Shown: positions 26,240 through 35,421, counted from the stretch's first letter. The stretch is DNA of 64,000 nucleotides from JBFIHF01 sp964411125 (GCA_964411125.1 CAYPJU010000029.1:1-64000), one strand, 5' to 3'. The notes: generated from the letters alone by a model not told the origin. Numbers and translations are program-made.

Positions 26240-28441
26240 ATGACCGAGCAACAGAGTGGATGTCCGGTGATGGCAGGCAAAGCGGTCCGTCGCAGCGGAT
26301 CGTTCGCGAACAGCCATTGGTGGCCGAATCAGTTGAATCTCAAGATCCTCATGCAGAACGCACCGTCGTCCGATCCGATGGGCGAGGAGTTCGACTACGC
26401 GAAAGAGTTCCAGAAGGTCGACCTCGCAGAGCTCAAGAGCGACGTCGACAAGGTGATGACGGACTCGAAAGAGTGGTGGCCCGCGGACTGGGGACACTAC
26501 GGTCCGCTCTTCATCCGCATGGCGTGGCACAGCGCCGGCACGTACCGCACGAGCGACGGCCGCGGCGGAGCTTCGTCGGGCACCCAGCGGTTCGCCCCGC
26601 TCAACAGTTGGCCGGACAACGTCAACCTCGACAAGGCACGACGCCTGCTGTGGCCCGTGAAACAGAAGTGGGGCCGCTCGGTATCCTGGGCGGACCTCAT
26701 GGTCTTCGCCGGTAACTGCGCGATCGAATCGATGGGCTTGAAGCCGTTCGGTTTCGCGGGTGGCCGCGAAGACAACTGGGAGCCGGAAGAGGACATCTAC
26801 TGGGGCCCCGAAGACGAGTGGCTCGGCGACAAGCGCTACACCGCGGAGGACGAGCGAGTGCTCGACATGCCGCTCGCGGCGGTCCAGATGGGCCTCATCT
26901 ACGTGAACCCCGAGGGCCCCAACGGCGAGCCCGACCCGAAGAAGGCGGCGCACGACATCCGCGAGACGTTCGGTCGCATGGCGATGAACGACGAGGAGAC
27001 CGTCGCTCTCATTGCGGGCGGTCACACGTTCGGAAAGTGCCACGGTGCGGCGAGCGCCGAGCACGTCGGACCGGAGCCCGAAGGTGCCCCCCTCGAAGCT
27101 CAGGGCTTCGGGTGGATCAGCGACTACGGCAAAGGGAAGGCCGAGGACACGATCTCGAGCGGTCTCGAGGGGGCTTGGACGAAGAACCCGATCCAGTGGG
27201 ACAACGGCTACTTCGAGAACCTGTTCGAGTACGAGTGGGAGCTGACGAAGAGCCCCGCTGGCGCCTACCAGTGGACGCCGAAAGACGAAGACGCGAAGAC
27301 GAGCGTCCCCGACGCGCACGTCGACGGGAAGTTCAACCCGCCGATGATGGCGACGACGGACCTCGCGCTGAAGTTCGACCCCGAGTACGAGAAGATCTCG
27401 CGTCGCTTCTACGAGAACCCCGACCAGCTCGCCGACGCGTTCGCCCGCGCCTGGTACAAGCTGACGCACCGCGACATGGGTCCTCTGTCCCGCTACCTCG
27501 GCGCGTGGGTCCCCAAGGAAGAGCTGATCTGGCAGGATCCGCTCCCCGAGGCCGACTACGAGACGATCGGCGACGCTGAGATCGCGGACCTGAAGGGGAC
27601 GCTGCTCGACTCGGGCCTGTCGGTCCAGGAGCTCGTCTACACGGCGTGGTCTTCGGCGGCGACCTTCCGCAACAGCGACAAGCGTGGCGGCGCCAACGGC
27701 GCGCGGATTCGCCTGGAGCCCCAGCGGAGCTGGGAGGCGAACCAGCCTCAGCAGCTCGAGAAGGTGCTTTCGACGCTCGAGAAGATCCAGAAGGACTTCA
27801 ACGACGCGCGGACCGACGGGAAGAAGGTTTCCCTCGCCGACCTGATCGTCCTCGGCGGGTCCGCGGCGATCGAGAAGGCAGCTCGCGCCGCGGGACACGA
27901 CATCACGGTTCCGTTCCATCCGGGACGGACCGACGCGACGGCGGAGCAGACCGACGTCGAGTCGTTCGAAGTGCTGGAGCCCGGCGCCGACGGCTTCCGG
28001 AACTTCGCCAAGGACGATCTTCCGCAGCGAGAGGAGGAGCTGCTCGTGGACCGTGCGCACTTGCTCAACCTCACTGCGCCCGAGATGACGGCGCTCGTCG
28101 GCGGGATGCGAGTCCTCGGCGCGAACTACGGCAACACGGAGCTCGGTGTCCTCACCGAACGGCCGGGACAGCTCACGAACGACTTCTTCGTCAACCTCCT
28201 CGACATGGAGATCGACTGGAAGGCTGCCGACTCGGAAGGGAAGGTGTTCGAAGGCCGCAAGCGTTCGAACGGTGACGTCGTCTGGACCGCGAGCCGCGTC
28301 GACCTGCTCTTCGGTTCGAATTCGCAGTTGCGAGGGATCGCCGAGGTGTTCGCCGGCAGCGACGCCGAAGGGGCGTTCGTCCGCAATTTCGTCGATGCGT
28401 GGCACAAGGTGATGCACGCCGACCGTTTCGACCTCGCCTGA
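26240..28441 (+). CDS. katG: catalase-peroxidase KatG
   Basis: A 733-residue bifunctional haem enzyme that destroys H2O2 by catalase and peroxidase reactions. The distal pocket is FIRMAWHSAGTYR (Arg93, Trp96, His97). Tyr221 in IYVNPEGPNG and Met247 in GRMAMND complete the Trp-Tyr-Met covalent adduct needed for catalase activity. His262 in AGGHTFGK is the proximal haem ligand. The C-terminal half is the usual haem-free duplicate. I chose the ATG at 26240 because GGAGAA (26231-26236) precedes it and MTEQQSGCPV is a normal KatG start; an ATG at 26189 would add an atypical 17 residues. Divergent from oxyR. A strong hairpin follows the stop. Confidence 0.97.
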   Translation: MTEQQSGCPVMAGKAVRRSGSFANSHWWPNQLNLKILMQNAPSSDPMGEEFDYAKEFQKVDLAELKSDVDKVMTDSKEWWPADWGHYGPLFIRMAWHSAGTYRTSDGRGGASSGTQRFAPLNSWPDNVNLDKARRLLWPVKQKWGRSVSWADLMVFAGNCAIESMGLKPFGFAGGREDNWEPEEDIYWGPEDEWLGDKRYTAEDERVLDMPLAAVQMGLIYVNPEGPNGEPDPKKAAHDIRETFGRMAMNDEETVALIAGGHTFGKCHGAASAEHVGPEPEGAPLEAQGFGWISDYGKGKAEDTISSGLEGAWTKNPIQWDNGYFENLFEYEWELTKSPAGAYQWTPKDEDAKTSVPDAHVDGKFNPPMMATTDLALKFDPEYEKISRRFYENPDQLADAFARAWYKLTHRDMGPLSRYLGAWVPKEELIWQDPLPEADYETIGDAEIADLKGTLLDSGLSVQELVYTAWSSAATFRNSDKRGGANGARIRLEPQRSWEANQPQQLEKVLSTLEKIQKDFNDARTDGKKVSLADLIVLGGSAAIEKAARAAGHDITVPFHPGRTDATAEQTDVESFEVLEPGADGFRNFAKDDLPQREEELLVDRAHLLNLTAPEMTALVGGMRVLGANYGNTELGVLTERPGQLTNDFFVNLLDMEIDWKAADSEGKVFEGRKRSNGDVVWTASRVDLLFGSNSQLRGIAEVFAGSDAEGAFVRNFVDAWHKVMHADRFDLA

Positions 28442-28464
28442 TCCTCCGGCACAGGTCGATCCTC

Positions 28465-28492
28465 GAAGGCCGCTTCCCCCGGAGCGGCCTTC
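28465..28492. terminator. terminator between convergent katG and kinase genes
   Basis: GAAGGCCGCT (28465-28474) pairs with AGCGGCCTTC (28483-28492), a perfect 10-bp stem extendable by a G-U and a C-G pair, followed by CCTTTTCTT on the plus strand. It reaches into the kinase stop codon, so the T-run doubles as the kinase's terminal lysine codons. Confidence 0.85.
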
Positions 28493-30611
28493 ACCTTTTC
28501 TTGGCCGCGACGCGGTCGATCCCTTCTTTCTGGAAGAATTTCCAGATCTCTTCGGCGAAGGGGTACCTGGTCGTGGGATCGTATCCGCAGAGTGTAGTCG
28601 CGAGCCGTTCGACAGTGTCGAGCGGCTCGTCGGGCCAATGTCGTCCTGCCTGAACCTCACAGAGCACCAGCGGGGCCTGGGCCGGACACGTCCACGTGTC
28701 GCATCGTCCTTCGCGATGCCGCTGGTATGGGCGCCGGTCGCCGGAGCAGTCGAAGTGCGCCTTCATCCCCTCGACGTGCTCGCGGATCGGCATCGACGTC
28801 TTGCCATTGCAAGGGCTCGCCGACCCGTCATCCATGTGGAACTTGTTGTTCAGCCCCCGAATGTGCATGTACGGAACGCGTCGTTTCGGGAGCTCGAAGT
28901 CCCCGCCCGGCGGGGGACGGAAACCGTGGCCCGCGGTGGCAGTCACGGGGAGATGGTCGGGCAGCAAGCGCGCCATTCGTTCGCCGCTCCCGATGCCGAC
29001 CGTGAAGAGGTGCTCTTCGTCGAGGCAATACAGTTTGCGAACCTCTTCGACCATGCCGACGACGGTGTCGATGTCGCGGGCGCTCCAGGCGAGGTCTTCG
29101 GACTTCGGCGAAATGACGATGAGCCCCTCGCGGTCGGCGATCTCGGAGAAATCGTAGTGCCGGAGTGCGTCCATGTGGGTCCAGTCCATCCGGTGGAAGA
29201 GGAGGAGCGGCTTGTAACGGCGGTCTGGATCGTAGTCGTCCGGGACATAGACGGCGAACGGCCGGGTCCCGTCCCCGACCCGGAACAAGAGGGAGACGAC
29301 GCCGACCCCTGGAGGCTTCGCGCCGCAGCCCGGGTAGTTCGCGACGTCGGTTGCTTGCGACGCCGTGGCGTCGAAAGACGCGGCATGGAGATCCCGAGCC
29401 GGGTGTCCCGCATCCACGCTCGCCGCACTGGAGGGTACCGGTGCTCGAGCGGTGCCGGCGGGCTCCCGAGGCTCCGCGGGGTCCGGCGCCGAGGCCCGGG
29501 CGGTGGTCGCCCGTTCGGGCGCCTCGGGCTCGGGCGGCTGCGCGAGAAAAAGCACGCCCCCCGCCAAGATTCCGAGCAACAGTACGGTGGCGACCCCCGC
29601 GGCCCAGAGCGGGACGGGCGGCTTCTCCCTCACGGTCGGCGGTGTGTCGATCGAGGGGGGCGGAGTCAACGCAGCGGGCGCCGGGACGTCCGGCTCGGTT
29701 GGAATGTGGCGCGACGACGGGGCCTGCTGCCCCGCCCGCACGGCGAAGTCACGACTCCCGACCAGGTGTGCGCAGTGCTCGACGACCTCGAGCGCAGTGG
29801 AGATGCGTTCGTCGGGGTCTCGCTCGGTCAGGTTTGCGACGAGCCTCGTCAGGTCCGGGGGGAGGCCCGGACGGACAGCGTCGATCGAGGGAGCGGGGTG
29901 CTGCAGCTTCGCCATCAACTTCTGGATCGAGGAAGCGCCGGGAAAAGGGAGTGTGCCGCTCAGCATCTCGTAGAGGATCGTACCGAGCGAATAGAGGTCC
30001 GCTCGGTGATCGACGTTGCTGGACCTCGCCTGTTCGGGCGCCATGTAATCGGGCGTTCCGCAGATGGCGCCCGTGGCGGTGAGGCGCGTCGACCCGTCGG
30101 CGGTGGGGAGGGCGATGCCGAAGTCGAGGACGACGGGCCGCGTGGCACCGTCGACCGTGGAGACGATCATGACGTTGTCGGGCTTGACGTCGCGATGGAC
30201 GACGCCCTTGCCGTGGGCTTCAGCGAGACCGAGCGCAATCCCGGCGGTGTAGCGGACCGCGACTTCCCAGGGGAGCGGCCCCCGTCGAATCACCTCGGTC
30301 AACGGGGTGCCGTCGACGTGTTCCATCGCGAGATAGATCACGCCGAGCTCCGGGTCTTCACCAAAGTCGATCACCCGAACGACATTGGGATGGGACAGGT
30401 CGGAGACCACCCTCGCCTCTCGCAGGAAACGATCGCGGTAGCGGGGTTCGCTCGCGAACTGGTCCAGGAGTACTTTGACGGCGACCCGCCGACCGAACGT
30501 GAGCTGGGTCGCGGAGTAGACTCGCCCCATCCCTCCTTCGCCGAGCAAAGCGTCGAGGCGATAGAGTCCCCCGAGGGTTCGTCCTATCAGGCCGTCTGCG
30601 CTCAATTGCAC
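28491..30611 (-). CDS. transmembrane Ser/Thr kinase fused to an esterase-like domain lacking its nucleophile
   Basis: A 706-residue receptor-like kinase. Cytoplasmic Hanks-type kinase (10-285) with intact motifs: GEGGMGRVY, Lys46 in VAVKV, Glu65, HRDVKPDN (Asp141), DFG (163-165), YMAPEQ. After a Pro/Ala-rich linker comes one membrane helix (334-356), then an Ala/Pro linker and an extracytoplasmic domain (425-690) resembling LpqC/PHB-depolymerase-type feruloyl esterases (RPFAVYVPDDYDPDRRYKPLLLFH). There the nucleophile elbow is VGIGSGERMA: the Ser of GxSxG aligns with Gly541, while the terminal His motif RHWPDE (His658) is kept. It probably binds rather than cleaves an ester-linked ligand. The start is GTG 30611, or TTG 30605 with a better-spaced GAGG. 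Confidence 0.88.
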   Translation of the reverse strand: MQLSADGLIGRTLGGLYRLDALLGEGGMGRVYSATQLTFGRRVAVKVLLDQFASEPRYRDRFLREARVVSDLSHPNVVRVIDFGEDPELGVIYLAMEHVDGTPLTEVIRRGPLPWEVAVRYTAGIALGLAEAHGKGVVHRDVKPDNVMIVSTVDGATRPVVLDFGIALPTADGSTRLTATGAICGTPDYMAPEQARSSNVDHRADLYSLGTILYEMLSGTLPFPGASSIQKLMAKLQHPAPSIDAVRPGLPPDLTRLVANLTERDPDERISTALEVVEHCAHLVGSRDFAVRAGQQAPSSRHIPTEPDVPAPAALTPPPSIDTPPTVREKPPVPLWAAGVATVLLLGILAGGVLFLAQPPEPEAPERATTARASAPDPAEPREPAGTARAPVPSSAASVDAGHPARDLHAASFDATASQATDVANYPGCGAKPPGVGVVSLLFRVGDGTRPFAVYVPDDYDPDRRYKPLLLFHRMDWTHMDALRHYDFSEIADREGLIVISPKSEDLAWSARDIDTVVGMVEEVRKLYCLDEEHLFTVGIGSGERMARLLPDHLPVTATAGHGFRPPPGGDFELPKRRVPYMHIRGLNNKFHMDDGSASPCNGKTSMPIREHVEGMKAHFDCSGDRRPYQRHREGRCDTWTCPAQAPLVLCEVQAGRHWPDEPLDTVERLATTLCGYDPTTRYPFAEEIWKFFQKEGIDRVAAKKR

Positions 30612-30669
30612 CTCGGGATCGGAATCCGCATCCTCTCAACTTGTCGGGATCAGGACCATTTCGCAACCT

Positions 30670-32445
30670 TCAGAACCACTCCGGGCGGGCCTCCAGCGCG
30701 ATGGAGTCGAGCTGCTCCAACCGCTCGGCCCACACGTCGACGTGCGGAAGTTCCCAGTCGTAGAAGAAGCGACATGCGGCGAGTTTGCCGGAGCGGAAAT
30801 CGGGGTCGTCCACCGCGGCGGCACGTTCCGCCATGCGCAGCCATTGCCATGCCACCACCACGTGCCCGAAGAGGTCGAGGTAGGGAGAGGCGTTGGCGAG
30901 AAACGCTCGGAGATCACCCCCCGCGGCGACCCCGCCCAGAGCCATACTGACCGCGGTCAGCCTGGACACGGCTTCTCCGAGCGCTCCGGCGAAGGCGCCG
31001 AGCTCGGAGCTATCCCGGAGCCTTTCGACGTCCTCGGAAATGCGGCGGACCAGAATGCGGAGCGCGGCACCGCCGTCGCCGGCGACCTTCCGCCCCAGAA
31101 GGTCCATGGCCTGAATGCCGTTGGTCCCTTCGTGGATCGCGTTGAGTCGGTTGTCTCGATAGTGGCGCTCGACCGGATACTCTCTCGAGTACCCGTACCC
31201 GCCCAGCACCTGAATCGCCAGCTCGTTGGACTGCAAACACCAGGTCGAAGGCCAGGCCTTTGCGACGGGGGTGAGGAGGTCGCAGAGGCGGTGGGCTTCT
31301 TCGCGTTCCTCTTCCGTCTCGGCGGTCTCGGCTTCGTCCAGGAGTGCCGCACACGACATGACGAGCGCCCACGCACCCTCGGTGAGGGCCCGCTGACGCA
31401 GCAGCATGCGTCGAACGTCGGCGTGCTCGATGATGGGCACCGGAGGCGAGGAGGGGTCTCGATCGTCGGGGTGTCGGCCCTGGCGTCGTTCGCTCGCGTA
31501 CTCGAGAGAGTAGAGGTAGGCGGCGTGGGCCGACATCACCGCGGCCATCCCGACCTCGACCCGCGCCTCGTTCATCATCTGAAACATGTAACGAAGGCCT
31601 CGGTGAGGCTCGCCGACCAGCCAGGCGACGGCGCCCTCCTCTTCGCCGAAATTGAGCGCGCAGTTGGTGATCCCGCGGTAGCCCATCTTGTGGTTGAGGC
31701 CCGCTACATGAACGTCGTTCCGGCGGCGTCCGCCGTCGTCTTCGAGCCATCGCGGGACGGCAAAGAGGCTGATTCCACGGCTCCCAGCGGGAGCTCCTTC
31801 GATGCGCGCGAGGACGAAGTGGAGGATGTTCTCGGTCATGTCGTGCCCCGCACCCGAGATCCACATCTTGTTGCCTCGGAGCCGGTAACTACCGTCGTCT
31901 GCCGGTCTCGCGACGGTCCGCAGATCGCCGAGAGACGAACCAGCATCGGGCTCCGAGAGACACATCGTCCCGAGCACGCGGCCCTCGAGCATCGGACCGA
32001 AGAAGCGGTCGACGAGCTCGGGAGCACCGTAGTTCTGCAGAAGTCGGGCCGCGGCGACGGTGAGGAGGCCGTAGCCCGCGGTGGCGACGTTCGCGGCGTT
32101 GAAGACGGACATGAACGCGGAGACGACGAGGTGGGGAAGCCCCATCCCTCCCTGGTCGACCGCGAACGGACCGCTGATGAACCCGGCGTCGGCGAACGCC
32201 TGGATCGATCGCTTCACGCTGTCGTCGATCTCCACCCTCCCCTCCACCAGGGTCGGTTCGTTCGCGTCGATGAAGTCGGCGTTCGCAGCGAAGTGGTCGG
32301 CGGCCACGCGAAACGCCGTGTCGATGACCGCGGTCACCGAATCGTCATCGAGGTGTTCGTAGGCCGGACGTTGCAGGATGTCACCGAGCTCGAAGAGATC
32401 CCATAGGAGGAATTCGAGTTCGCTTCTGCGCATGAAGTCAGCCAT
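30670..32445 (-). CDS. acyl-CoA dehydrogenase, long form
   Basis: A 591-residue FAD-dependent enzyme for the first step of fatty-acid or related acyl-CoA oxidation. Landmarks are TMCLSEPDAGSSLGDL and MWISGAGHD (flavin contacts), the arginine-rich HADVRRMLLRQRA helix and NAIHEGTNGIQAMDLLGRK, where the Glu is the likely catalytic base in this subgroup. The extra C-terminal 150 residues make it one of the 590-600-residue AcdA-like members found with long-chain or aromatic substrates. I chose ATG 32445, with GGAGA just upstream, over an upstream start 10 codons earlier. It precedes the kinase by 58 bp on the same strand. Confidence 0.92.
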   Translation of the reverse strand: MADFMRRSELEFLLWDLFELGDILQRPAYEHLDDDSVTAVIDTAFRVAADHFAANADFIDANEPTLVEGRVEIDDSVKRSIQAFADAGFISGPFAVDQGGMGLPHLVVSAFMSVFNAANVATAGYGLLTVAAARLLQNYGAPELVDRFFGPMLEGRVLGTMCLSEPDAGSSLGDLRTVARPADDGSYRLRGNKMWISGAGHDMTENILHFVLARIEGAPAGSRGISLFAVPRWLEDDGGRRRNDVHVAGLNHKMGYRGITNCALNFGEEEGAVAWLVGEPHRGLRYMFQMMNEARVEVGMAAVMSAHAAYLYSLEYASERRQGRHPDDRDPSSPPVPIIEHADVRRMLLRQRALTEGAWALVMSCAALLDEAETAETEEEREEAHRLCDLLTPVAKAWPSTWCLQSNELAIQVLGGYGYSREYPVERHYRDNRLNAIHEGTNGIQAMDLLGRKVAGDGGAALRILVRRISEDVERLRDSSELGAFAGALGEAVSRLTAVSMALGGVAAGGDLRAFLANASPYLDLFGHVVVAWQWLRMAERAAAVDDPDFRSGKLAACRFFYDWELPHVDVWAERLEQLDSIALEARPEWF

Positions 32446-32587
32446 GGGGTCTCCGGCGGTAGGTCCCCGTATCATCCATGTCGAGCGCCCGCGTCGTCAA
32501 CGGTCGTGGGGCCGCCGAGCGGAAGGGGCGCCCTTCCCCCGCCGGGTTCGGTGGCCCCGCAGCGCGCAGATGCGATAGCATGAGGCG

Positions 32588-33268
32588 GTGCGCATCTTTC
32601 CCTCTGCCCTCGTCCTCCCCCTGCTCTGCTGCGGTCCCCCGACGCCCGTCGGCGAGCGCCCGCGTGTTGGCCCGCGGGTCGATGGATTGGAGATCGTTTG
32701 GCACGACGTCGACGAGGCACTCTCGCCGCGGGAAGAATGGGGTCCGAGCGGGCGAGAGCCGCTGCACGACTGGATCGCACCGGACGGCACGACCCGTTGG
32801 GAGCTGGTCATCGAGTCACATGGCGGCCTCCCCTGGCAGACGGGAGCGCCGGACGACGCCTGGGGGTTCCCGCTTCACTTCGGGCACACCGGCCCGTTCG
32901 CGGCGGACGGAACTCTTCACATGTTCGAGTGCTCCGTTGACGGAGCCGTGTTCGACGTCGACGACTACTACGCGTTCTGCGAGCCAGGAGAGGCGATCCT
33001 CTACCTGGCGTTTCCGGCCGAGGCTCCCGTCGACGTCCGGGGAACCCCGCAGCTCCCCGGGCATTACCAGCAGTGGTGGGAAGAGACAATTGCCTACTCC
33101 GCGGAGCGCGAGCCATTCACGATGGTCGAGAAGTACGTGAGTTACGGACGGATCGACGCGACCTACCCCCTCGATGTGACCTTCGAACCACGCGCCCGGC
33201 TGCCCGAGCCGCCGTGGGACGACCGCGACATCGAGCGATGGCGCGTCGCGAAGTTCGACGACCGGTGA
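32588..33268 (+). CDS. hypothetical secreted protein, possible lipoprotein
   Basis: A 226-residue protein with a short hydrophobic start and a possible lipobox PLLCC (Cys14 or 15). The mature part is acidic and aromatic-rich (DDAWGFPLHFGHTGPFAADGTLHMFEC; QLPGHYQQWWEETI) with two or three cysteines. I recognise no family. The start is GTG, with GAGG only 2 nt away, so the true start is uncertain. It is divergent from the acyl-CoA dehydrogenase and converges on the RapA-like gene across a double hairpin. Confidence 0.6.
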   Translation: MRIFPSALVLPLLCCGPPTPVGERPRVGPRVDGLEIVWHDVDEALSPREEWGPSGREPLHDWIAPDGTTRWELVIESHGGLPWQTGAPDDAWGFPLHFGHTGPFAADGTLHMFECSVDGAVFDVDDYYAFCEPGEAILYLAFPAEAPVDVRGTPQLPGHYQQWWEETIAYSAEREPFTMVEKYVSYGRIDATYPLDVTFEPRARLPEPPWDDRDIERWRVAKFDDR

Positions 33269-33296
33269 CTACCCCACGGGCAGGCGGCGGGAACGT

Positions 33297-33342
33297 GGCG
33301 CGGGACTCTGACCCCGCGCCGGGCGGCGTCGGAGCGCCGCCC
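33297..33342. terminator. double hairpin between convergent genes
   Basis: Two adjacent GC-rich stems: GGCGCGGG (33297-33304) with CCCGCGCC (33313-33320), and GGGCGGCG (33321-33328) with CGCCGCCC (33335-33342). Both are perfect 8-bp stems. The region is flanked by a 10-bp direct repeat CCCCACGGGC (near 33273 and 33340). No T tract, so it may act as a transcription barrier rather than an intrinsic terminator. Confidence 0.6.
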
Positions 33343-33363
33343 CACGGGCGGAAGTAACGCCGC

Positions 33364-35067
33364 TCAGGGATCGGACCGATCCATGACCGCGACGAGGACA
33401 GCCTGCGAGATGGTGTGGCTGTCGAACTCCTCCAACAGCGGATGGTTTGCAACGCGCCCCATCAGCTCGGCGACTCGTTCAGGGGGCAGCTCGATCCCCA
33501 TGTCGAGCGCGGCGTAGAGCTCACGACCGCGTACGACGGGGTCCTGGGGCGGAACGAGCGCGCCGCTCGCATCGAGGAGGGCGATCGCGCGGACGGCGTA
33601 TTCGTCGTCCGCGTCCTCCACGATCACCATGTAGAGCCCGTGGAAACCGGGCGCATCACTTCGCCGTAGACGCACCGCACCGATTCGACCCCGGGGGCTG
33701 TTCCGAAGCTCGCCGAGGAGCGCTTCCACGAGGGGATGCCCGGAGGAGAAGAAGTCGAGCGACTCGTCTTCCAACGCTCGCGAACGCTCGAACGTCCCGA
33801 GATATCGAACTCCCGGGCGCAAACCCGGCAGGGAGGGGACTTTCACCTGCGGCCCGTACTCGAGGTAGTACACGTCGTTCGGTCGGGACTCGACTTCGAG
33901 CTCGACCCGATCGGCGGCGTCGAGAGTGAAACGTTCGAGGATCTCGTCGAAATCGGCCGGTAGTTCCTCGACCCCGCTCGACGTCGGCGCCGAATCGGGA
34001 AAGGTCCAGCGGGTACCGTCCGGGTGCGGCTCGGAGTGAACGAGAACTCCCGCGTCCGAGAGGAGAGTCGCCTGCGGAGCGGTTCGCGCGTCGGGGTCGG
34101 TTCCGGGCACGAGCGCGCCCACCAATCGCGCCAACAGCTCGTCACCGACCTCCGCGGGGGTGCCGACGAGGGCGAGGACGCTGGGGGTGGACTCGATCAA
34201 TGGGATGGAGAGAGAGGAGACGATGAACCCGAACTCGTGGTGGGGCTCGTCGAGGACGACCAGATCGGCGTCCGATGCGAGCAGGTGCTCGCGCAAAGTC
34301 TCTTCGGAGGCGAGAAGACCGGAGGAGACAACGCAGAAGTCGTAGATGTCGAAGGGGCTGGCGTCGAAGCCGAAACGCTCCTTCACCTCGCGCCATCGCT
34401 CTTCGTCGACGTGGACGAGGACTTGATGAAACCGTTGGTACAGTTCGCTGACCCATCGCAGCGCGCGCCGGTGGGGAGCGACGATCACGGTCTTTTGCGC
34501 CCTACCGTTTCGCACCCGTTCGGCGACGACCATGCAGGCCGCGACCATCCGCCCAGTCCCCGTCTCCCCAGCAAGGAGCCAGCGCGGGTTCTCGTCGTCG
34601 AGGATTCGAGCCGCCGTGGCGACGAGATGGGGGACCACCTCCACGCGGGCACCGACGAGCGTTGCCGCGCGCAATCGCTGACGCAGGTTGAGAATCCTCT
34701 GCCCGTCGACGCGGTTGAGGACGTCGAGCAGCGGATCGACCTCTGACGCCGCGAGTCGGTCGACGAGCGTGGGGCTCTCGATGTGGGGCCAGAGCTCGGC
34801 GAGGTTCGCGCGACTGCCGTCGACGAGCAGAGCTCGGCCACCCCGAATCTGCCGGATCCTCCCGATGCGTCCGTCCTCGAACACCACCGCGTCCCCCGGC
34901 TGGAGCTCGATCGGGTGGAGGCGCGAATACCGAAGCGAGAACCGAATCTGTCGGTTTGCGTCCGGGAAGAAGGCGTCGAGGTACTCGCCGTCCACGGCGA
35001 GCACCACGCCGACGCCGAGTTCGGGGCTACTGAGGCTTAGGAGTTTGATCCCGCGGGTCCACATCAC
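33364..35067 (-). CDS. shortened RapA/HepA-like protein with degenerate ATPase motifs
   Basis: A 567-residue protein that follows the plan of RapA, the RNA-polymerase-associated Swi2/Snf2 ATPase (about 970 residues), but is much shorter. The N-terminal Tudor-like part (ELGVGVVLAVDG...FFP...LQPGDAV, 16-62) and the ARVEVVPHLVATAARIL lead-in are present. The C-terminal 418-505 (TFERSRALEDESLDFFSSGHPLVE) resembles the RapA C-terminal domain. Motif I is GETGTGRM (167-174) instead of GxxxxGKT, motif II DEPHH (273-277) instead of DEAHH, motif III VGTP instead of TATP. The second RecA-like lobe appears absent. It is unlikely to hydrolyse ATP and may bind RNA polymerase as a pseudo-remodeller. Alignment here is by eye. 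Confidence 0.75.
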   Translation of the reverse strand: MMWTRGIKLLSLSSPELGVGVVLAVDGEYLDAFFPDANRQIRFSLRYSRLHPIELQPGDAVVFEDGRIGRIRQIRGGRALLVDGSRANLAELWPHIESPTLVDRLAASEVDPLLDVLNRVDGQRILNLRQRLRAATLVGARVEVVPHLVATAARILDDENPRWLLAGETGTGRMVAACMVVAERVRNGRAQKTVIVAPHRRALRWVSELYQRFHQVLVHVDEERWREVKERFGFDASPFDIYDFCVVSSGLLASEETLREHLLASDADLVVLDEPHHEFGFIVSSLSIPLIESTPSVLALVGTPAEVGDELLARLVGALVPGTDPDARTAPQATLLSDAGVLVHSEPHPDGTRWTFPDSAPTSSGVEELPADFDEILERFTLDAADRVELEVESRPNDVYYLEYGPQVKVPSLPGLRPGVRYLGTFERSRALEDESLDFFSSGHPLVEALLGELRNSPRGRIGAVRLRRSDAPGFHGLYMVIVEDADDEYAVRAIALLDASGALVPPQDPVVRGRELYAALDMGIELPPERVAELMGRVANHPLLEEFDSHTISQAVLVAVMDRSDP

Positions 35068-35127
35068 TGCGAGTATAGGCGCGACACCCGACGCGTCATC
35101 GAATCCGCGAGCAGGTAGTCGTAAAGA

Positions 35128-35421
35128 TCATCCGAACCCACTGATATGGGAGATCATCAGCGCGAAGAAGTATTCGAGCAGATCGCGGTCGGCGCGTTCG
35201 TAGCGGAGCTCGTCGTCGCCGAGCTCGACCGCGACACCCGCGGCCGGGGCCGCAGGATGGTGGAAGATGATCTTCCGGTAGATTTCGTGCGGCCGTGCGT
35301 CGCCCCCCCCCGACGTCGCGACGAGGCGAACCTCGACGTCCCCGATCTCGAGGCGACCTTCTGGCGACTCGCGCGCGACGAACTGAACGATGGTGGAGTG
35401 GCTGGCGGGGGTGAGGATCAT
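35128..35421 (-). CDS. small hypothetical protein upstream of the RapA-like gene
   Basis: A 97-residue protein with a plausible beta-rich composition (STIVQFVARESPEGRLEIGDVEVRLVATS, EIYRKIIFHHP, DRDLLEYFFALMISH). The opposing reading frame is arginine-poor but shadow-like, so I favour this strand. It lies 60 bp before the RapA-like gene and may share its transcript. The frame stays open and protein-like for about 12 codons before the ATG without a standard start codon, so the N-terminus is uncertain. No family recognised. Confidence 0.5.
   Translation of the reverse strand: MILTPASHSTIVQFVARESPEGRLEIGDVEVRLVATSGGGDARPHEIYRKIIFHHPAAPAAGVAVELGDDELRYERADRDLLEYFFALMISHISGFG

Noticed and set aside
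26198..28660. 820-residue ORF opposite katG
   Set aside because: Antisense shadow: long open frames on the reverse strand follow from the GC-rich third positions of katG. No protein-like composition, and katG is certain.
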